59,591 nucleotides of DNA, from the NCBI GenBank assembly GCA_964437825.1, contig CAYTIH010000010.1, positions 1 to 59,591 of the forward strand, read 5' to 3'. The DNA is from JBJFCE01 sp964437825 (GTDB taxonomy: Bacteria; Bacillota; Clostridia; Lachnospirales; Lachnospiraceae). Made by a program: the position numbers and the translations under genes. Below are positions 1 through 8,673 of the stretch, piece by piece. Positions within the stretch are counted from its first letter, which is position 1, and each line of letters begins with the position of its first letter. A model generated the notes under the pieces. That model was not told the DNA's origin. It saw only the letters and a program-made list of their open reading frames with translations, and did not search any database.

Positions 1-170
1 TTATTTCTTGGCAGATTAGGTATTTTCCAAATCCATATAATTATATTTCCCATCACACGTACCATCAGTGCCTCGTTTCTCCGTTCAGCATCTCTCTTGC
101 ATGGTCTCTAACTATAAGATATATAGAACCTTGTGAAATTATAAGCAACCTCCGCTTAAGAAACTCCGAG
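1..170. other. Gene-free decayed stretch
   Basis: No intact reading frame is visible. On the minus strand short coding-like runs appear (for example one beginning DHAREMLNGETRH) but they are broken by stops within 20 codons and shift frame. Together with the neighbouring broken acetyltransferase this suggests old coding DNA that has decayed. Nothing recognisable is seen in 418-589, which is also gene-free and AT-rich. The identity of any former gene in either stretch is unknown. Confidence 0.3.
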
Positions 171-417
171 TTATCTTTCTTTTAAGTCCTTTTTAAAACA
201 TATTATCCTATTTGCTTCCTCAAAACCCATTGCCATATGGAAATGGAAACTATCTTCATAAATATCCCTTCCAAATATCCTACCGGTGAGCTATCTGTTC
301 CTTCAACATAGTCTGTTCTTAATTGACATTGAGCAAATCCAATCGCTTTTCCATCCACATATTTATTGCCAAGTTTGCTAATATCTTAGCATCCTCTTTT
401 AATGCAGATTTTATCAT
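171..417 (-). pseudogene. Broken aminoglycoside 6'-N-acetyltransferase (AAC(6')-type GNAT) remnant
   Basis: Three pieces of one GNAT acetyltransferase lie in order but in three different frames on the minus strand. The first (from ATG at 417) reads MIKSALKEDAKILANLAINM, the N-terminus of AAC(6')-like enzymes. The second (about 363-255) reads KYVDGKAIGFAQCQLRTDYV and continues through SPVGYLEGIF. The third ends at the stop at 171 and reads FHMAMGFEEANRIICF, the characteristic C-terminus. The intact family is about 145-150 residues; here only about 80 codons remain. The segment after the first alpha helix and the acetyl-CoA-binding region between EGIF and the C-terminal strand are gone. Two internal deletions with frame changes explain this. 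The product cannot be functional. Family assignment rests on recalled conserved motifs, so the exact subclass is open. Confidence 0.75.
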
Positions 418-589
418 CTTTATCACCAACAACGCATAATTTTCTAATGGTACAAAAATCTATCCTCTCCATTTCTGAAACTTATTCCGCTTCATTTTCC
501 GCTTTTAAAACTCCCTAAACATCTTAAGACCTTTTACATTTACTCATTCCGCTTAAAGCACTTCCTGCACACTCCCCCAACTTTCGCCC

Positions 590-1069
590 TTACTTATGAT
601 ATGGTTCTCCGTTCATAATCCGATATCCCCGGTAAATCTGTTCTGATAAAATTACCCTCATCAACTGATGAGGGAATGTCATATCGGAGAAGCTGAGTAA
701 ATAATCGGCACGCTTTAATACACTGTCATGAAGCCCCAAAGATCCTCCGATGATAAATACAATATTGCCTTTGCCCTGAACGCCGAGCTTTTGCAAAAGA
801 TGGGAAAATGCCACGGAATCCAGCTTCTTTCCCTGAATTGCAAGTGCTATGACATAGGCATCCTCTTTAACCAGCTTCATAATTCTGTCGGCTTCTTTGC
901 GGCGGATCAGATCTTCTTCGTTTTCTGTGGCCTGATCGGGTGTCTTTTCATCCGAAACCTCCATAATCTGAAGCTTACAATACCGGCTCAGTCTCTTTTC
1001 GTACTCAGAAACAGCCTCGCGGTAAAAGCTTTCTTTGATTTTACCGACACAAACGATCATAATATTCAT
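590..1069 (-). CDS. rlmH: 23S rRNA (pseudouridine1915-N3)-methyltransferase RlmH
   Basis: RlmH is a small SPOUT-family enzyme that uses S-adenosylmethionine to methylate N3 of pseudouridine 1915 in helix 69 of 23S rRNA, acting on assembled 70S ribosomes. The 159-residue product has the usual family length. The N-terminal strand MNIMIVCVGKIKE, the central IGGSLGLHDSVLKRAD knot region that binds the cofactor, and the C-terminal SDMTFPHQLMRVILSEQIYR followed by YRIMNGEPYHK are all diagnostic. The ATG overlaps the stop of the upstream zinc-ribbon gene (ATGA), so the two are translationally coupled. Translation could instead begin at Met4, because no strong Shine-Dalgarno separates the two. Identification is secure. 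Confidence 0.96.
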   Translation of the reverse strand: MNIMIVCVGKIKESFYREAVSEYEKRLSRYCKLQIMEVSDEKTPDQATENEEDLIRRKEADRIMKLVKEDAYVIALAIQGKKLDSVAFSHLLQKLGVQGKGNIVFIIGGSLGLHDSVLKRADYLLSFSDMTFPHQLMRVILSEQIYRGYRIMNGEPYHK

Positions 1070-1911
1070 GCTTCATACAGCTCCTGATACAGATTTTCTA
1101 CAAGCTGTTCCAGATAATCTTCATCCAGATTAATATATTTATCACTGATGGTTTTTTTCAGGTAAGCATAGCGTTTAAAATACAGAATTTCATCGGATTC
1201 CGACTGCTTATTACAGCCTGATTTTTCATCAATTTCATCCGCGCTTAGATGTTCCAATACCCAGCTTTTAATTTCCTTTGTAGTATTCCTTTCCTCTACC
1301 GCTTCACAGGCATACTTTTTGGCTCCCTTCAAAGAATACACACCGAAAATAACAAAGAACACAAAAAGCGCATTCATGATAATATTCATCATAATCAGAT
1401 TATTCAGTTTCAGCGGCAATATCCCGAAATCAACTCCAAGCATGAACAGGATTCCCAAAATACCGACAGCTAAAAGAACTATGCCGGAGCTTTTAAATTC
1501 ATCCGCTTTATCCTGCCTGTTCTGATAAACTAACGTGCTTTTTCCGGTCCGGCAAGTTTCCGATGCCTCTGTTTCACTGCAGTTATCCGATTCTTCGTTT
1601 TCTTTCGCTTCAACGTCCTCAAAAGCCTGCTCCTCCATAAAAAAGATTCGGACAGCACGTTTTGCCAGTTCTTCATGTTTTGGTGACACATACAATTCGG
1701 TTTCGCCATCCTGTTCATTGCATAGTCTGATATCAACAGGAATATCGCTAAACTCTAAATATTTTGCCAGTTTCTGTATTGTATTCTCATCAGCACTGCA
1801 GATCAAAACCTGAGTCTTTTCTTTCAAAGACTGAACCAGCTTTGCACCGCAGTCCGTACAGACTGTAATCCCATCCTTATATTCGTTTTTGCACACAGGA
1901 CACCATGGCAT
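1066..1911 (-). CDS. Zinc-ribbon membrane protein of unknown function
   Basis: The 281-residue protein opens with a zinc ribbon, CPVCKNEYKDGITVCTDCG (residues 4-22), giving two CxxC knuckles. Residues of about 35-90 resemble a DUF2007-like ferredoxin-fold segment (signal-transducing PII-like fold in that family), which is an inference from pattern only. An acidic linker follows, then two hydrophobic helices around residues 145-195, and a charged C-terminal tail of about 80 residues. It is therefore probably a membrane protein with both ends in the cytoplasm. A good ribosome site (GGAGGATGGAG) precedes the ATG. It sits between nfnB and rlmH and overlaps the latter by four bases. No function can be assigned; the zinc ribbon suggests protein or nucleic acid contacts. 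Confidence 0.8.
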   Translation of the reverse strand: MPWCPVCKNEYKDGITVCTDCGAKLVQSLKEKTQVLICSADENTIQKLAKYLEFSDIPVDIRLCNEQDGETELYVSPKHEELAKRAVRIFFMEEQAFEDVEAKENEESDNCSETEASETCRTGKSTLVYQNRQDKADEFKSSGIVLLAVGILGILFMLGVDFGILPLKLNNLIMMNIIMNALFVFFVIFGVYSLKGAKKYACEAVEERNTTKEIKSWVLEHLSADEIDEKSGCNKQSESDEILYFKRYAYLKKTISDKYINLDEDYLEQLVENLYQELYEA

Positions 1912-2014
1912 AACTCCATCCTCCCTCTCATATAAGACGCAATTGAATAAATGCTGTCTTTTTCTGCAATTCCAATTTTGAAAAAACGTATCAGGTTATT
2001 TCCTGCGAATTGAA

Positions 2015-2040
2015 GAAAAGGCGCGAAAACGCGCCTTCTC
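2015..2040 (-). terminator. Rho-independent terminator after nfnB
   Basis: On the minus strand AAGGCGCG pairs with CGCGCCTT around a TTTT loop and runs into TTTTCTTC. It lies 13 bases beyond the nfnB stop and should end the nfnAB transcript. Confidence 0.8.
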
Positions 2041-2052
2041 TCTATATCTCAT

Positions 2053-3438
2053 TTATTTTCCGGATAAATATTCGTCAATTCCCTTTGCCGCTGTTTTGCC
2101 TGCGCCCATGGCAAGGATAACAGTTGCCGCACCGGTAACCGCATCGCCGCCCGCAAAGACGCCTTCCTTTGTGGTTCTGCCATATTCTTCATCGGCAATG
2201 ATACACTTACGCTTATTGATCTCAAGGCCTTCCGTGGTAGAAGAAATCAAAGGATTGGGTGAGGTTCCGAGCGCCATGATAACGGTATCCACATCAATCA
2301 CAAACTCGCTTCCTTCAATCACAATAGGACTTCTTCTGCCGGAAGCATCCGGCTCGCCAAGCTCCATCCTTACGCATTTCATACCTTTCACCCAGTTGTT
2401 TTCATCCTCCAGGATTTCCACCGGGTTGGTAAGCAAATCAAAGATAATGCCTTCTTCTTTTGCATGATGAACTTCTTCCACACGGGCAGGAAGTTCTTCT
2501 TCGCTTCTGCGGTATACGATATGAACCTCTGCTCCGAGACGAAGGGCCGTTCTGGCTGCATCCATGGCAACGTTTCCGCCGCCGACAACCGCAACCTTCT
2601 TTCCTCTCATAATCGGAGTATCGGAGGTCTCTTTAAAAGCCTTCATCAGATTGCTTCTGGTCAGGTATTCATTTGCGGAAAATACGCCGTTAGCCTGTTC
2701 TCCCGGAATTCCCATGAATTTGGGCAGCCCCGCGCCGGAACCGATGAATACGGCGTCAAAGCCCTCCTGCTCCATCAGCTCATCAATCGTAACGGATTTG
2801 CCGATGACACAGTTTGTCTCGATTTTCACACCGAATGCCTTTACATTCTCGATTTCTTTTTTTACAACATCCTCCTTGGGCAGACGGAATTCGGGAATAC
2901 CATATACCAAAACGCCGCCGGCCTCATGAAGCGCCTCAAAAATCGTTACGTCATAACCCATCTTTGCCAAGTCTCCGGCACAGGTCAGGCCTGCAGGACC
3001 GGAACCGATTACTGCAACCTTCTTATCCTTTTTCTCCGTTGCCGGTGCAGGCTTCACTCCGTTTTCTCTTGCCCAGTCGGCTGCGAAGCGTTCCAGCTTA
3101 CCGATGGAAATCGGCTCACCTTTAATTCCGCGGATACATTTTCCCTCACACTGGCTTTCCTGCGGGCAGACACGTCCGCAGACTGCGGGCAGGGCGCTTG
3201 ACTGTGAAATGATTTCGTATGCTTTTGCAAAATCACCAAGCTTTACCTGCTCAATAAAACCCGGAATATTAATGGAAACCGGACATCCCTTCATACACTG
3301 CGCATTCTTACAGTTAATACAGCGGGATGCTTCCTCCATCGCTTCTTCTTTGGTATATCCAAGGCAGACTTCTTTAAAGTTTGCTGCTCTTTCTTTTGCA
3401 TCCTGTTCCGCAACGGGAACTTTTTTTAATACGTCCAT
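2053..3438 (-). CDS. nfnB: NADH-dependent reduced ferredoxin:NADP+ oxidoreductase, large subunit NfnB (GltD-like)
   Basis: This is the NADPH- and b-FAD-carrying subunit of the electron-bifurcating NfnAB complex, which couples NADPH oxidation to reduction of NAD+ and ferredoxin, or runs in reverse. Cysteines of two iron-sulfur sites are visible near the N-terminus (CINCKNAQCMKGCP, then VCGRVCPQESQCEGKC). The FAD-binding GSGPAGL follows, then an NADPH-binding GGGNVAMDAARTALRLGA and the C-terminal GGDAVTGAATVILAMGAG. The frame opens further upstream at 3474, but an AAGGAGG six bases before the ATG at 3438 marks the likely start, giving 461 residues. The gene follows nfnA by 12 bases. Alone it could be read as the small subunit of glutamate synthase; the partner nfnA and the absence of a large GltB subunit nearby argue for Nfn. 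Confidence 0.88.
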   Translation of the reverse strand: MDVLKKVPVAEQDAKERAANFKEVCLGYTKEEAMEEASRCINCKNAQCMKGCPVSINIPGFIEQVKLGDFAKAYEIISQSSALPAVCGRVCPQESQCEGKCIRGIKGEPISIGKLERFAADWARENGVKPAPATEKKDKKVAVIGSGPAGLTCAGDLAKMGYDVTIFEALHEAGGVLVYGIPEFRLPKEDVVKKEIENVKAFGVKIETNCVIGKSVTIDELMEQEGFDAVFIGSGAGLPKFMGIPGEQANGVFSANEYLTRSNLMKAFKETSDTPIMRGKKVAVVGGGNVAMDAARTALRLGAEVHIVYRRSEEELPARVEEVHHAKEEGIIFDLLTNPVEILEDENNWVKGMKCVRMELGEPDASGRRSPIVIEGSEFVIDVDTVIMALGTSPNPLISSTTEGLEINKRKCIIADEEYGRTTKEGVFAGGDAVTGAATVILAMGAGKTAAKGIDEYLSGK

Positions 3439-3448
3439 GATATCCTCC

Positions 3449-4327
3449 TTAGTTACAGTTACCGCATCCGCCATGATGCGTATCGCCCTCTTTGGCTGCT
3501 AAAAAAGCACGTCCCTCAGCAGTCTTATAGATCTGCTGACGCTTCATTGCCTCATCAAAGTTTACCTTATGTCCGTCAAACTCAGGACCGTCCACACATG
3601 CAAATTTTACTTCACCGCCGACAGTCACACGACAGGCGCCGCACATGCCGGTACCGTCCACCATAATCGGATTCAGGCTGACAACTGTGGGGATATTTAA
3701 TTCCTCTGTCATCTTACAAACAAATTTCATCATGATCATAGGTCCGATTGCAATGCAGACATCATAATGCTTGCCTTCTTCCACCAGATCCTTGATCGTC
3801 TGTGTTACCATTCCGCTTCTGCCATAGGAGCCGTCATCCGTAGTAATATACAGATTTCCGGCAACAGCCTTCATTTCATCTTCCAGAATTAAGATATTCT
3901 TGGTTTTGGCGCCTACGATAACGTCGGCATCCACACCGTTTTCCCTAAGCCATTTTACCTGCGGATATACCGGCGCCGTACCGACACCGCCCGCAACAAA
4001 TAAAATACGTTTCTTCTTTAGCTCCACCACCGGTTCCAAAGTCAGATCCGACGGCCGTCCAAGCGGTCCTACAAAGTCATGAAAGGCGTCCCCCGCCTTT
4101 AAGCGGCTCATAATCTGCGTAGAAGCTCCGACAATCTGAAATACGATTGTAACGGTTCCTTCTTCCTTGTCATAATCACAAATCGTAAGCGGAATACGCT
4201 CACTGTCTTCCTCCGTCCTGACAATGACAAACTGACCGGGCAAACAGGATTTTGCAACCCTTTCCGCCTTGACCACCATCAGATAGATATTTGTCGTCAG
4301 TTCTTCTGCTTTCAATATCTGGTACAT
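3449..4327 (-). CDS. nfnA: NADH-dependent reduced ferredoxin:NADP+ oxidoreductase, small subunit NfnA
   Basis: NfnA belongs to the ferredoxin-NADP reductase / dihydroorotate dehydrogenase electron-transfer (PyrK-like) family and carries the NAD(H) site, FAD and a [2Fe-2S] cluster. The FAD-binding segment is seen as RIPLTICDYD, the nucleotide-binding fold as FVAGGVGTAPVYP. The cluster ligands lie in VDGTGMCGACRVTVGG followed by FACVDGP, matching the unusual one-Asp, three-Cys coordination known for Nfn. An extra HHGGCGNCN tail is present. The longest frame begins at a GTG (4372), but AGGAGG six bases before the ATG at 4327 decides the start, giving 292 residues. The gene leads the nfnAB pair; a 160-base gap separates it from the preceding gene, room for its own promoter, though none is clear. 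Confidence 0.87.
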   Translation of the reverse strand: MYQILKAEELTTNIYLMVVKAERVAKSCLPGQFVIVRTEEDSERIPLTICDYDKEEGTVTIVFQIVGASTQIMSRLKAGDAFHDFVGPLGRPSDLTLEPVVELKKKRILFVAGGVGTAPVYPQVKWLRENGVDADVIVGAKTKNILILEDEMKAVAGNLYITTDDGSYGRSGMVTQTIKDLVEEGKHYDVCIAIGPMIMMKFVCKMTEELNIPTVVSLNPIMVDGTGMCGACRVTVGGEVKFACVDGPEFDGHKVNFDEAMKRQQIYKTAEGRAFLAAKEGDTHHGGCGNCN

Positions 4328-4372
4328 CTCATTCCTCCTGGTTATCCCATCCATAGTTTCGTATATATTCAC

Positions 4373-4386
4373 AAACGCAAGCGTTT
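4373..4386. repeat. Small palindrome upstream of nfnA
   Basis: AAACGCAAGCGTTT is an inverted repeat of two 6-base arms around AA, located 46 bases before the nfnA ATG. It could be an operator or chance; no regulator is implied by the sequence alone. Confidence 0.3.
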
Positions 4387-4487
4387 ATGAGTCTGATCCG
4401 TCCGCCTTTCCGGATATCTAAACATCTGAAATATCATATCATAAAAAAATACACTTTGCACTACACAATTTGCTGCAGCTGTAACTT

Positions 4488-5999
4488 CTACGGTATTGCC
4501 GGAGCTTCAAATTCGGATACCGAATATTGACCATTTGAGTCAATATTCGTTTTATATAAAATTCCATAGGAAACACTGACTGCATACTTCGTCTGGGTCG
4601 AATAGGTATTTCCGGACGTGTCCGTATAGTATTCGGTCATCAGATAATAAATCTCACCCTCATAAACAAAAGCTGCTGTGGCTTTGTAGCTGAACCGTCC
4701 GCTGTCACCGGATACCTCCCCATTCATATTCAGAAGAACTCCGCGCTCCGTAAGTCCCGACGCCGTAATCAGCATGGCCTGATAATCGCTGAATCTGGGG
4801 TTATCCAGATATAAATGATACTCAACCTGATTGACCTCGCTGGCAACATTATCGCTATTATAGGATACAAAACGGAATGTCGCATTTCCAAGCGGCATAC
4901 AGATCTGTCTGGAATAAGTCAGGCTGGTCTGATCCGGCATGCCTGCATCCACCGTATAATAAACCGTACACCCATTAGGAATTTCCACGGAAATGTATTC
5001 CGGCACCTGATAATCTCCGCCATCCGGTGTCACAACAGGCATATTCGGGATTTCCACATGAATCATATATTCCGCGGAAAAAACGTCGCTGACCCTGCCG
5101 TATTCGTTAATAAAAACAGCCTTAATTTCATAAGCGCCGGATTCCAGCATAATCGGTCCCGTATAAACATGAGCCGATTCATCCGGCGTGCTTCCGTCCG
5201 TGGTATAATATACAATTCCGTTCGTATTAGCGCTGATTTTCAGAATCTGAACATCCTCATATTCGCCCTCGGGAACGCTGAATACGGGCGGCAGCGCCAA
5301 ATACTGATTATATTCACTTCTGACAGATTCTATTTCGCATCCTGCCAGCTGGTTACAGATGTCCAGATACCGTTCCTCCTGCTCCAGAAGCGCAATGTAT
5401 TTTTCATATGCCTCCTGCGCACAATCGGCATACTGAAACAAATCCCGATAGAGCAGCTCCGCCTCCGAATATTCTCCAAGCTTCACCTTATAATCGGCAA
5501 TCAGTATTCTTGCTTCCGGATGATTACTCTCTAAGCGAATCGCTTCATACAGATAATCAATGGCCTCGGCATATTTTTCCTTTTGAGCGCATGCAAGCGC
5601 CTGCTCATATTGATAATCATACGTGTTTTTCAGACTGTTTTGAACAATTACAAAAACAGCCGCCGCAATCAAAAGTATGATAAGACATAATGCTGCGCTG
5701 CAGATTTTCATATGGTTTTTGAAATATCGGAACAAATACCGCAAAAGGCTGGGGCGGTCTTCTTCAAAATCAAATTCCTCGATTTCTTCCATTTTCTCAA
5801 TTTCTTCCGCCTCTGCCGGTTCTGATATGGGATCCTCATCTTCCTCCGGCATCAGTTCATTGATAACGCCGGACATATTTTCCCTGATATTATTTTCCAG
5901 CTCGGCCTCAAAATCCGGTACGATCCGTATTTCGTACCCGCACTTTTCACAATATAACTGTCCGTCTTTGATTTCTGTTTGACATACAGGGCAATTCAT
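4488..5999 (-). CDS. Zinc-ribbon, TPR and chitobiase-like repeat membrane protein
   Basis: The 503-residue protein begins with a zinc ribbon (CPVCQTEIKDGQLYCEKCG, residues 3-21). A very acidic segment follows, then one membrane helix near residues 95-120 (CSAALCLIILLIAAAVFVIV). Beyond it, tetratricopeptide-like helices carry ALACAQKEKYAEAIDYLYEA and similar repeats to about residue 220. Two beta-sandwich repeats of the chitobiase/hexosaminidase C-terminal type follow; each has the signature YYTTDGSTPD or YYTVDAGMPDQTS ending in an AVF or RFV strand. The architecture implies a cytoplasmic zinc ribbon and a large outer domain that may bind cell-wall or carbohydrate ligands; that role is inference. 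It begins 14 bases after folD, with GAGGA before the ATG, so it is probably co-transcribed. Confidence 0.82.
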   Translation of the reverse strand: MNCPVCQTEIKDGQLYCEKCGYEIRIVPDFEAELENNIRENMSGVINELMPEEDEDPISEPAEAEEIEKMEEIEEFDFEEDRPSLLRYLFRYFKNHMKICSAALCLIILLIAAAVFVIVQNSLKNTYDYQYEQALACAQKEKYAEAIDYLYEAIRLESNHPEARILIADYKVKLGEYSEAELLYRDLFQYADCAQEAYEKYIALLEQEERYLDICNQLAGCEIESVRSEYNQYLALPPVFSVPEGEYEDVQILKISANTNGIVYYTTDGSTPDESAHVYTGPIMLESGAYEIKAVFINEYGRVSDVFSAEYMIHVEIPNMPVVTPDGGDYQVPEYISVEIPNGCTVYYTVDAGMPDQTSLTYSRQICMPLGNATFRFVSYNSDNVASEVNQVEYHLYLDNPRFSDYQAMLITASGLTERGVLLNMNGEVSGDSGRFSYKATAAFVYEGEIYYLMTEYYTDTSGNTYSTQTKYAVSVSYGILYKTNIDSNGQYSVSEFEAPAIP

Positions 6000-6013
6000 T
6001 CGGTATCCTCATT

Positions 6014-6874
6014 CTATGATATCTGCTTTTCGTTTTGAAACTCATAAGCATCCACACAGTTTTTCATCAGCATTGCAATTGTCATGGGACCGACTCCGCC
6101 CGGAACCGGCGTAATGGCACTACATATCGGTGCAACATCATCAAAATCCACATCGCCGCAGAGCTTATTATTTTCGTTCCTATGGATTCCTACATCAATG
6201 ACAACCGCCTGATCTTTTACATATTCCCTTGTAATCATCCCGGGGCGGCCAATTGCAACAACCAGAATATCTGCTCTTTTGGTTACCTTTTTCAGATCTC
6301 TCGTTCTGGAATGACAGACCGTCACGGTCCCGTTTTCACGAAGCAATAATAATGCCATAGGCTTTCCTACAATATTGCTCCTTCCGATGATAACGCATTC
6401 TTTTCCTTCTATCCGAATCCCGGAACGTTTGAGCAGTTCAATGATTCCGGCAGGCGTACAGGAAACAAAGCCTACCTGCCCGCTGCAAAGGGCCCCTACA
6501 TTCTGGGTATGAAAACCGTCCACATCCTTCTTTGGTGAAATTGCGGCAATCACAGCATTTTCATCAATCTGCTTCGGAAGCGGGAGCTGCACCAGAATAC
6601 CGTTAATATCCTCTCTCCCGTTTAATTCCCGAATCAGCGAAAGCAGTTCCTCCTGTGTGGTTTCCTCCGCAAGCTCATAAGATACGGAGCGGATTCCCAC
6701 ATATTCACAGGCTTTTTTCTTATTTCCGACATAAACACTGGAGGCAGGATCCTTTCCCACTTGAATCACGGCCAGGGAAATCTCTTTTCCCTGCTCACGG
6801 TAGGCGCTGACCCTGTCCCTTACTTCATCTTTGATCTGTAACGAAATTTCTTTTCCGTTGATTAACCGTGGCAT
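6014..6874 (-). CDS. folD: Methylenetetrahydrofolate dehydrogenase / methenyltetrahydrofolate cyclohydrolase FolD
   Basis: FolD interconverts 5,10-methylene- and 10-formyl-tetrahydrofolate in the cytosol, generating or consuming NAD(P)H. The signatures are clear: YVGNKKKACEYVGI with the catalytic lysine, GILVQLPLPKQI, DVDGFH, the nucleotide-binding GRSNIVGKPMALLLL, and the C-terminal PVPGGVGPMTIAML. The frame is open to 6895 but AAGGAGG five bases before the ATG at 6874 sets the start, giving 286 residues, the standard length. It lies 53 bases behind fhs and with it makes the tetrahydrofolate branch of one-carbon metabolism. Confidence 0.97.
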   Translation of the reverse strand: MPRLINGKEISLQIKDEVRDRVSAYREQGKEISLAVIQVGKDPASSVYVGNKKKACEYVGIRSVSYELAEETTQEELLSLIRELNGREDINGILVQLPLPKQIDENAVIAAISPKKDVDGFHTQNVGALCSGQVGFVSCTPAGIIELLKRSGIRIEGKECVIIGRSNIVGKPMALLLLRENGTVTVCHSRTRDLKKVTKRADILVVAIGRPGMITREYVKDQAVVIDVGIHRNENNKLCGDVDFDDVAPICSAITPVPGGVGPMTIAMLMKNCVDAYEFQNEKQIS

Positions 6875-6927
6875 AAGATCCTCCTTTTCACTCATCCGAT
6901 AGATGCGCAGAGATTTCTTCCGAATAA

Positions 6928-8598
6928 TCAGAACAACCCGGTAATCACGCCGTTCTCATTGACATCAATAAGATAGGCTGCCGGCTGTTTGGGCAGTCCC
7001 GGCATCGTCATAATCGTTCCTGTCAAAACTACAACAAACCCGGCGCCTGCGGAAACATAGGCGTCCCGAATATTCATCTCAAAGCCTGTAGGTCTGCCAA
7101 GCTTTGCGGGATCGTCCGAAAGGGAATACTGAGTCTTTGCCATACAGATCGGCAATTCGCCAAAACCAAGCTCCTCCAGCTTTTTCAGCTGCTTTATACA
7201 GGAAGAAGCAAAAACCACATTTTCTGCGCCGTAAATCTCTTTGGCAATGGTTTCGATTTTCTCCTTCAGGGAACACTTTGTATCATAAAGCACATGAAAA
7301 TTGCTTGTTTTGGTTTCCAGCGTATTCAGAACGGCTTTTGCAAGCTCTATACCGCCGTCTCCGCCCTTTTCCCATACCTTGGATAATGCAAAATCACACT
7401 GATTGCGCTCACAAAACTCTCTTACAAAATCAAGCTCCGCCTGTGTGTCCGTCAGGAAGGAATTCAGCGTAACTACGACCGGAACTCCGTATTTATGTAA
7501 ATTTTCAATATGCTTTTCCAGATTCACGATTCCTTTTTTCAGCGCTTCCAGATTTTCTTCATTCAAATCGGCCTTTGCAACGCCGCCGTTGTATTTCAGC
7601 GCACGGATGGTTGCAACCAGCACAACTGCATCCGGTTTTAAGCCTGCCATCCGGCACTTGATGTCAAAAAATTTCTCTGCACCCAGATCGGCGCCAAAAC
7701 CGGCCTCGGTAATACAGTAATCCGCCATTTTAAGCGCGACCTTGGTGGCTCTTACGCTGTTACAGCCATGCGCAATATTGGCGAACGGTCCGCCGTGCAC
7801 CAGCGCCGGCGTATGTTCCAATGTCTGGATCAGATTCGGCTTCATCGCATCCTTTAATAATGCCGCCATCGCGCCGACCGCCTGAAGCTGCTTTGCAGTT
7901 ACCGGTTCTCCCTGATAATTATAGGCAACCACCATTCTGCCCAGACGTTCTTTTAAATCCTGCATATTTTCGGCAAGGCAAAGCACTGCCATGATCTCGG
8001 AGGCTACCGTTATGACAAAATGATCCTCTCTGACAAAGCCGTCCGCTTTGGCACCGAGCCCTACCACAACGTTACGAAGCACACGGTCATTCATATCCAG
8101 ACAACGCTTCCAGATGATCTGTCTGGGATCAATCTGAAGTTCATTTCCCTGCTGAATATGATTATCCAGAATCGCCGCCAATAAATTATTGGCCGAAGTG
8201 ATTGCATGAAAATCACCCGTAAAATGAAGATTCAAATCCTCCATCGGAACCACCTGCGCATATCCGCCGCCGGCAGCACCGCCTTTTATGCCAAAGCACG
8301 GACCAAGAGAAGGCTCTCTAAGCGCAATGATCGCTTTTTTTCCGAGCTTTGCAAAGGCTTCTCCGAGACCAACTGTAGTTGTAGTCTTTCCTTCGCCCGC
8401 AGGCGTGGGATTAATGGCAGTGACGAGAATCAGCTTTCCGTCAGGATTTTGGGAGATTCTTTCCATATATTCGTCCGAAATTTTCGCCTTATATTTTCCG
8501 TACAGTTCCAATTCATCCGTATGAATTCCAAGCTGCTTTGCAACATCCACAATTGGGTCCATCACGGCTTCCTGTGCGATTTCGATATCACTTTTCAT
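6928..8598 (-). CDS. fhs: Formate-tetrahydrofolate ligase
   Basis: This enzyme uses ATP to join formate to tetrahydrofolate, giving 10-formyltetrahydrofolate, the entry step of the methyl branch of reductive acetyl-CoA metabolism and a source of purine and formyl-Met one-carbon units. The 556-residue length is typical. The P-loop TPAGEGKTTTTVGLGEA (about residues 65-81), REPSLGPCFGIKGGAAGGGYAQ split across the substrate pocket, VHGGPFANIAHGCNS and the C-terminal GTIMTMPGLPKQPAA are family hallmarks. A GGAGGG ribosome site precedes the ATG, and a promoter is visible at 8645-8673. Presence of fhs is also common in non-acetogenic clostridia, so acetogenesis cannot be concluded. Confidence 0.97.
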   Translation of the reverse strand: MKSDIEIAQEAVMDPIVDVAKQLGIHTDELELYGKYKAKISDEYMERISQNPDGKLILVTAINPTPAGEGKTTTTVGLGEAFAKLGKKAIIALREPSLGPCFGIKGGAAGGGYAQVVPMEDLNLHFTGDFHAITSANNLLAAILDNHIQQGNELQIDPRQIIWKRCLDMNDRVLRNVVVGLGAKADGFVREDHFVITVASEIMAVLCLAENMQDLKERLGRMVVAYNYQGEPVTAKQLQAVGAMAALLKDAMKPNLIQTLEHTPALVHGGPFANIAHGCNSVRATKVALKMADYCITEAGFGADLGAEKFFDIKCRMAGLKPDAVVLVATIRALKYNGGVAKADLNEENLEALKKGIVNLEKHIENLHKYGVPVVVTLNSFLTDTQAELDFVREFCERNQCDFALSKVWEKGGDGGIELAKAVLNTLETKTSNFHVLYDTKCSLKEKIETIAKEIYGAENVVFASSCIKQLKKLEELGFGELPICMAKTQYSLSDDPAKLGRPTGFEMNIRDAYVSAGAGFVVVLTGTIMTMPGLPKQPAAYLIDVNENGVITGLF

Positions 8599-8644
8599 AG
8601 TTGCCCTCCTGTAATCCCGGTTGAATCTGATTGTTTTATGCTAT

Positions 8645-8673
8645 ATCTTAGCATATCTGCTCCGGGATGACAA
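8645..8673 (-). promoter_or_regulatory. Probable sigma-A promoter of fhs-folD
   Basis: The minus strand reads TTGTCA, a 17-base spacer and TAAGAT, about 45 bases ahead of the fhs start. It overlaps an 8-bp-stem hairpin (CGGGATGA / TCATCCCG at 8663-8690) located just behind ftsK; that hairpin lacks a U-tract, so it is not a convincing terminator. Confidence 0.5.

Noticed and set aside
2464..3201. 245-codon open frame opposite nfnB
   Set aside because: Antisense shadow of nfnB; composition is not protein-like and there is no ribosome site.
2053..4327. Reading the nfnB/nfnA pair as glutamate synthase small subunit and a dihydroorotate dehydrogenase electron-transfer subunit
   Set aside because: No GltB or PyrD gene is near, and the one-Asp, three-Cys cluster site of NfnA plus the paired order fit Nfn.
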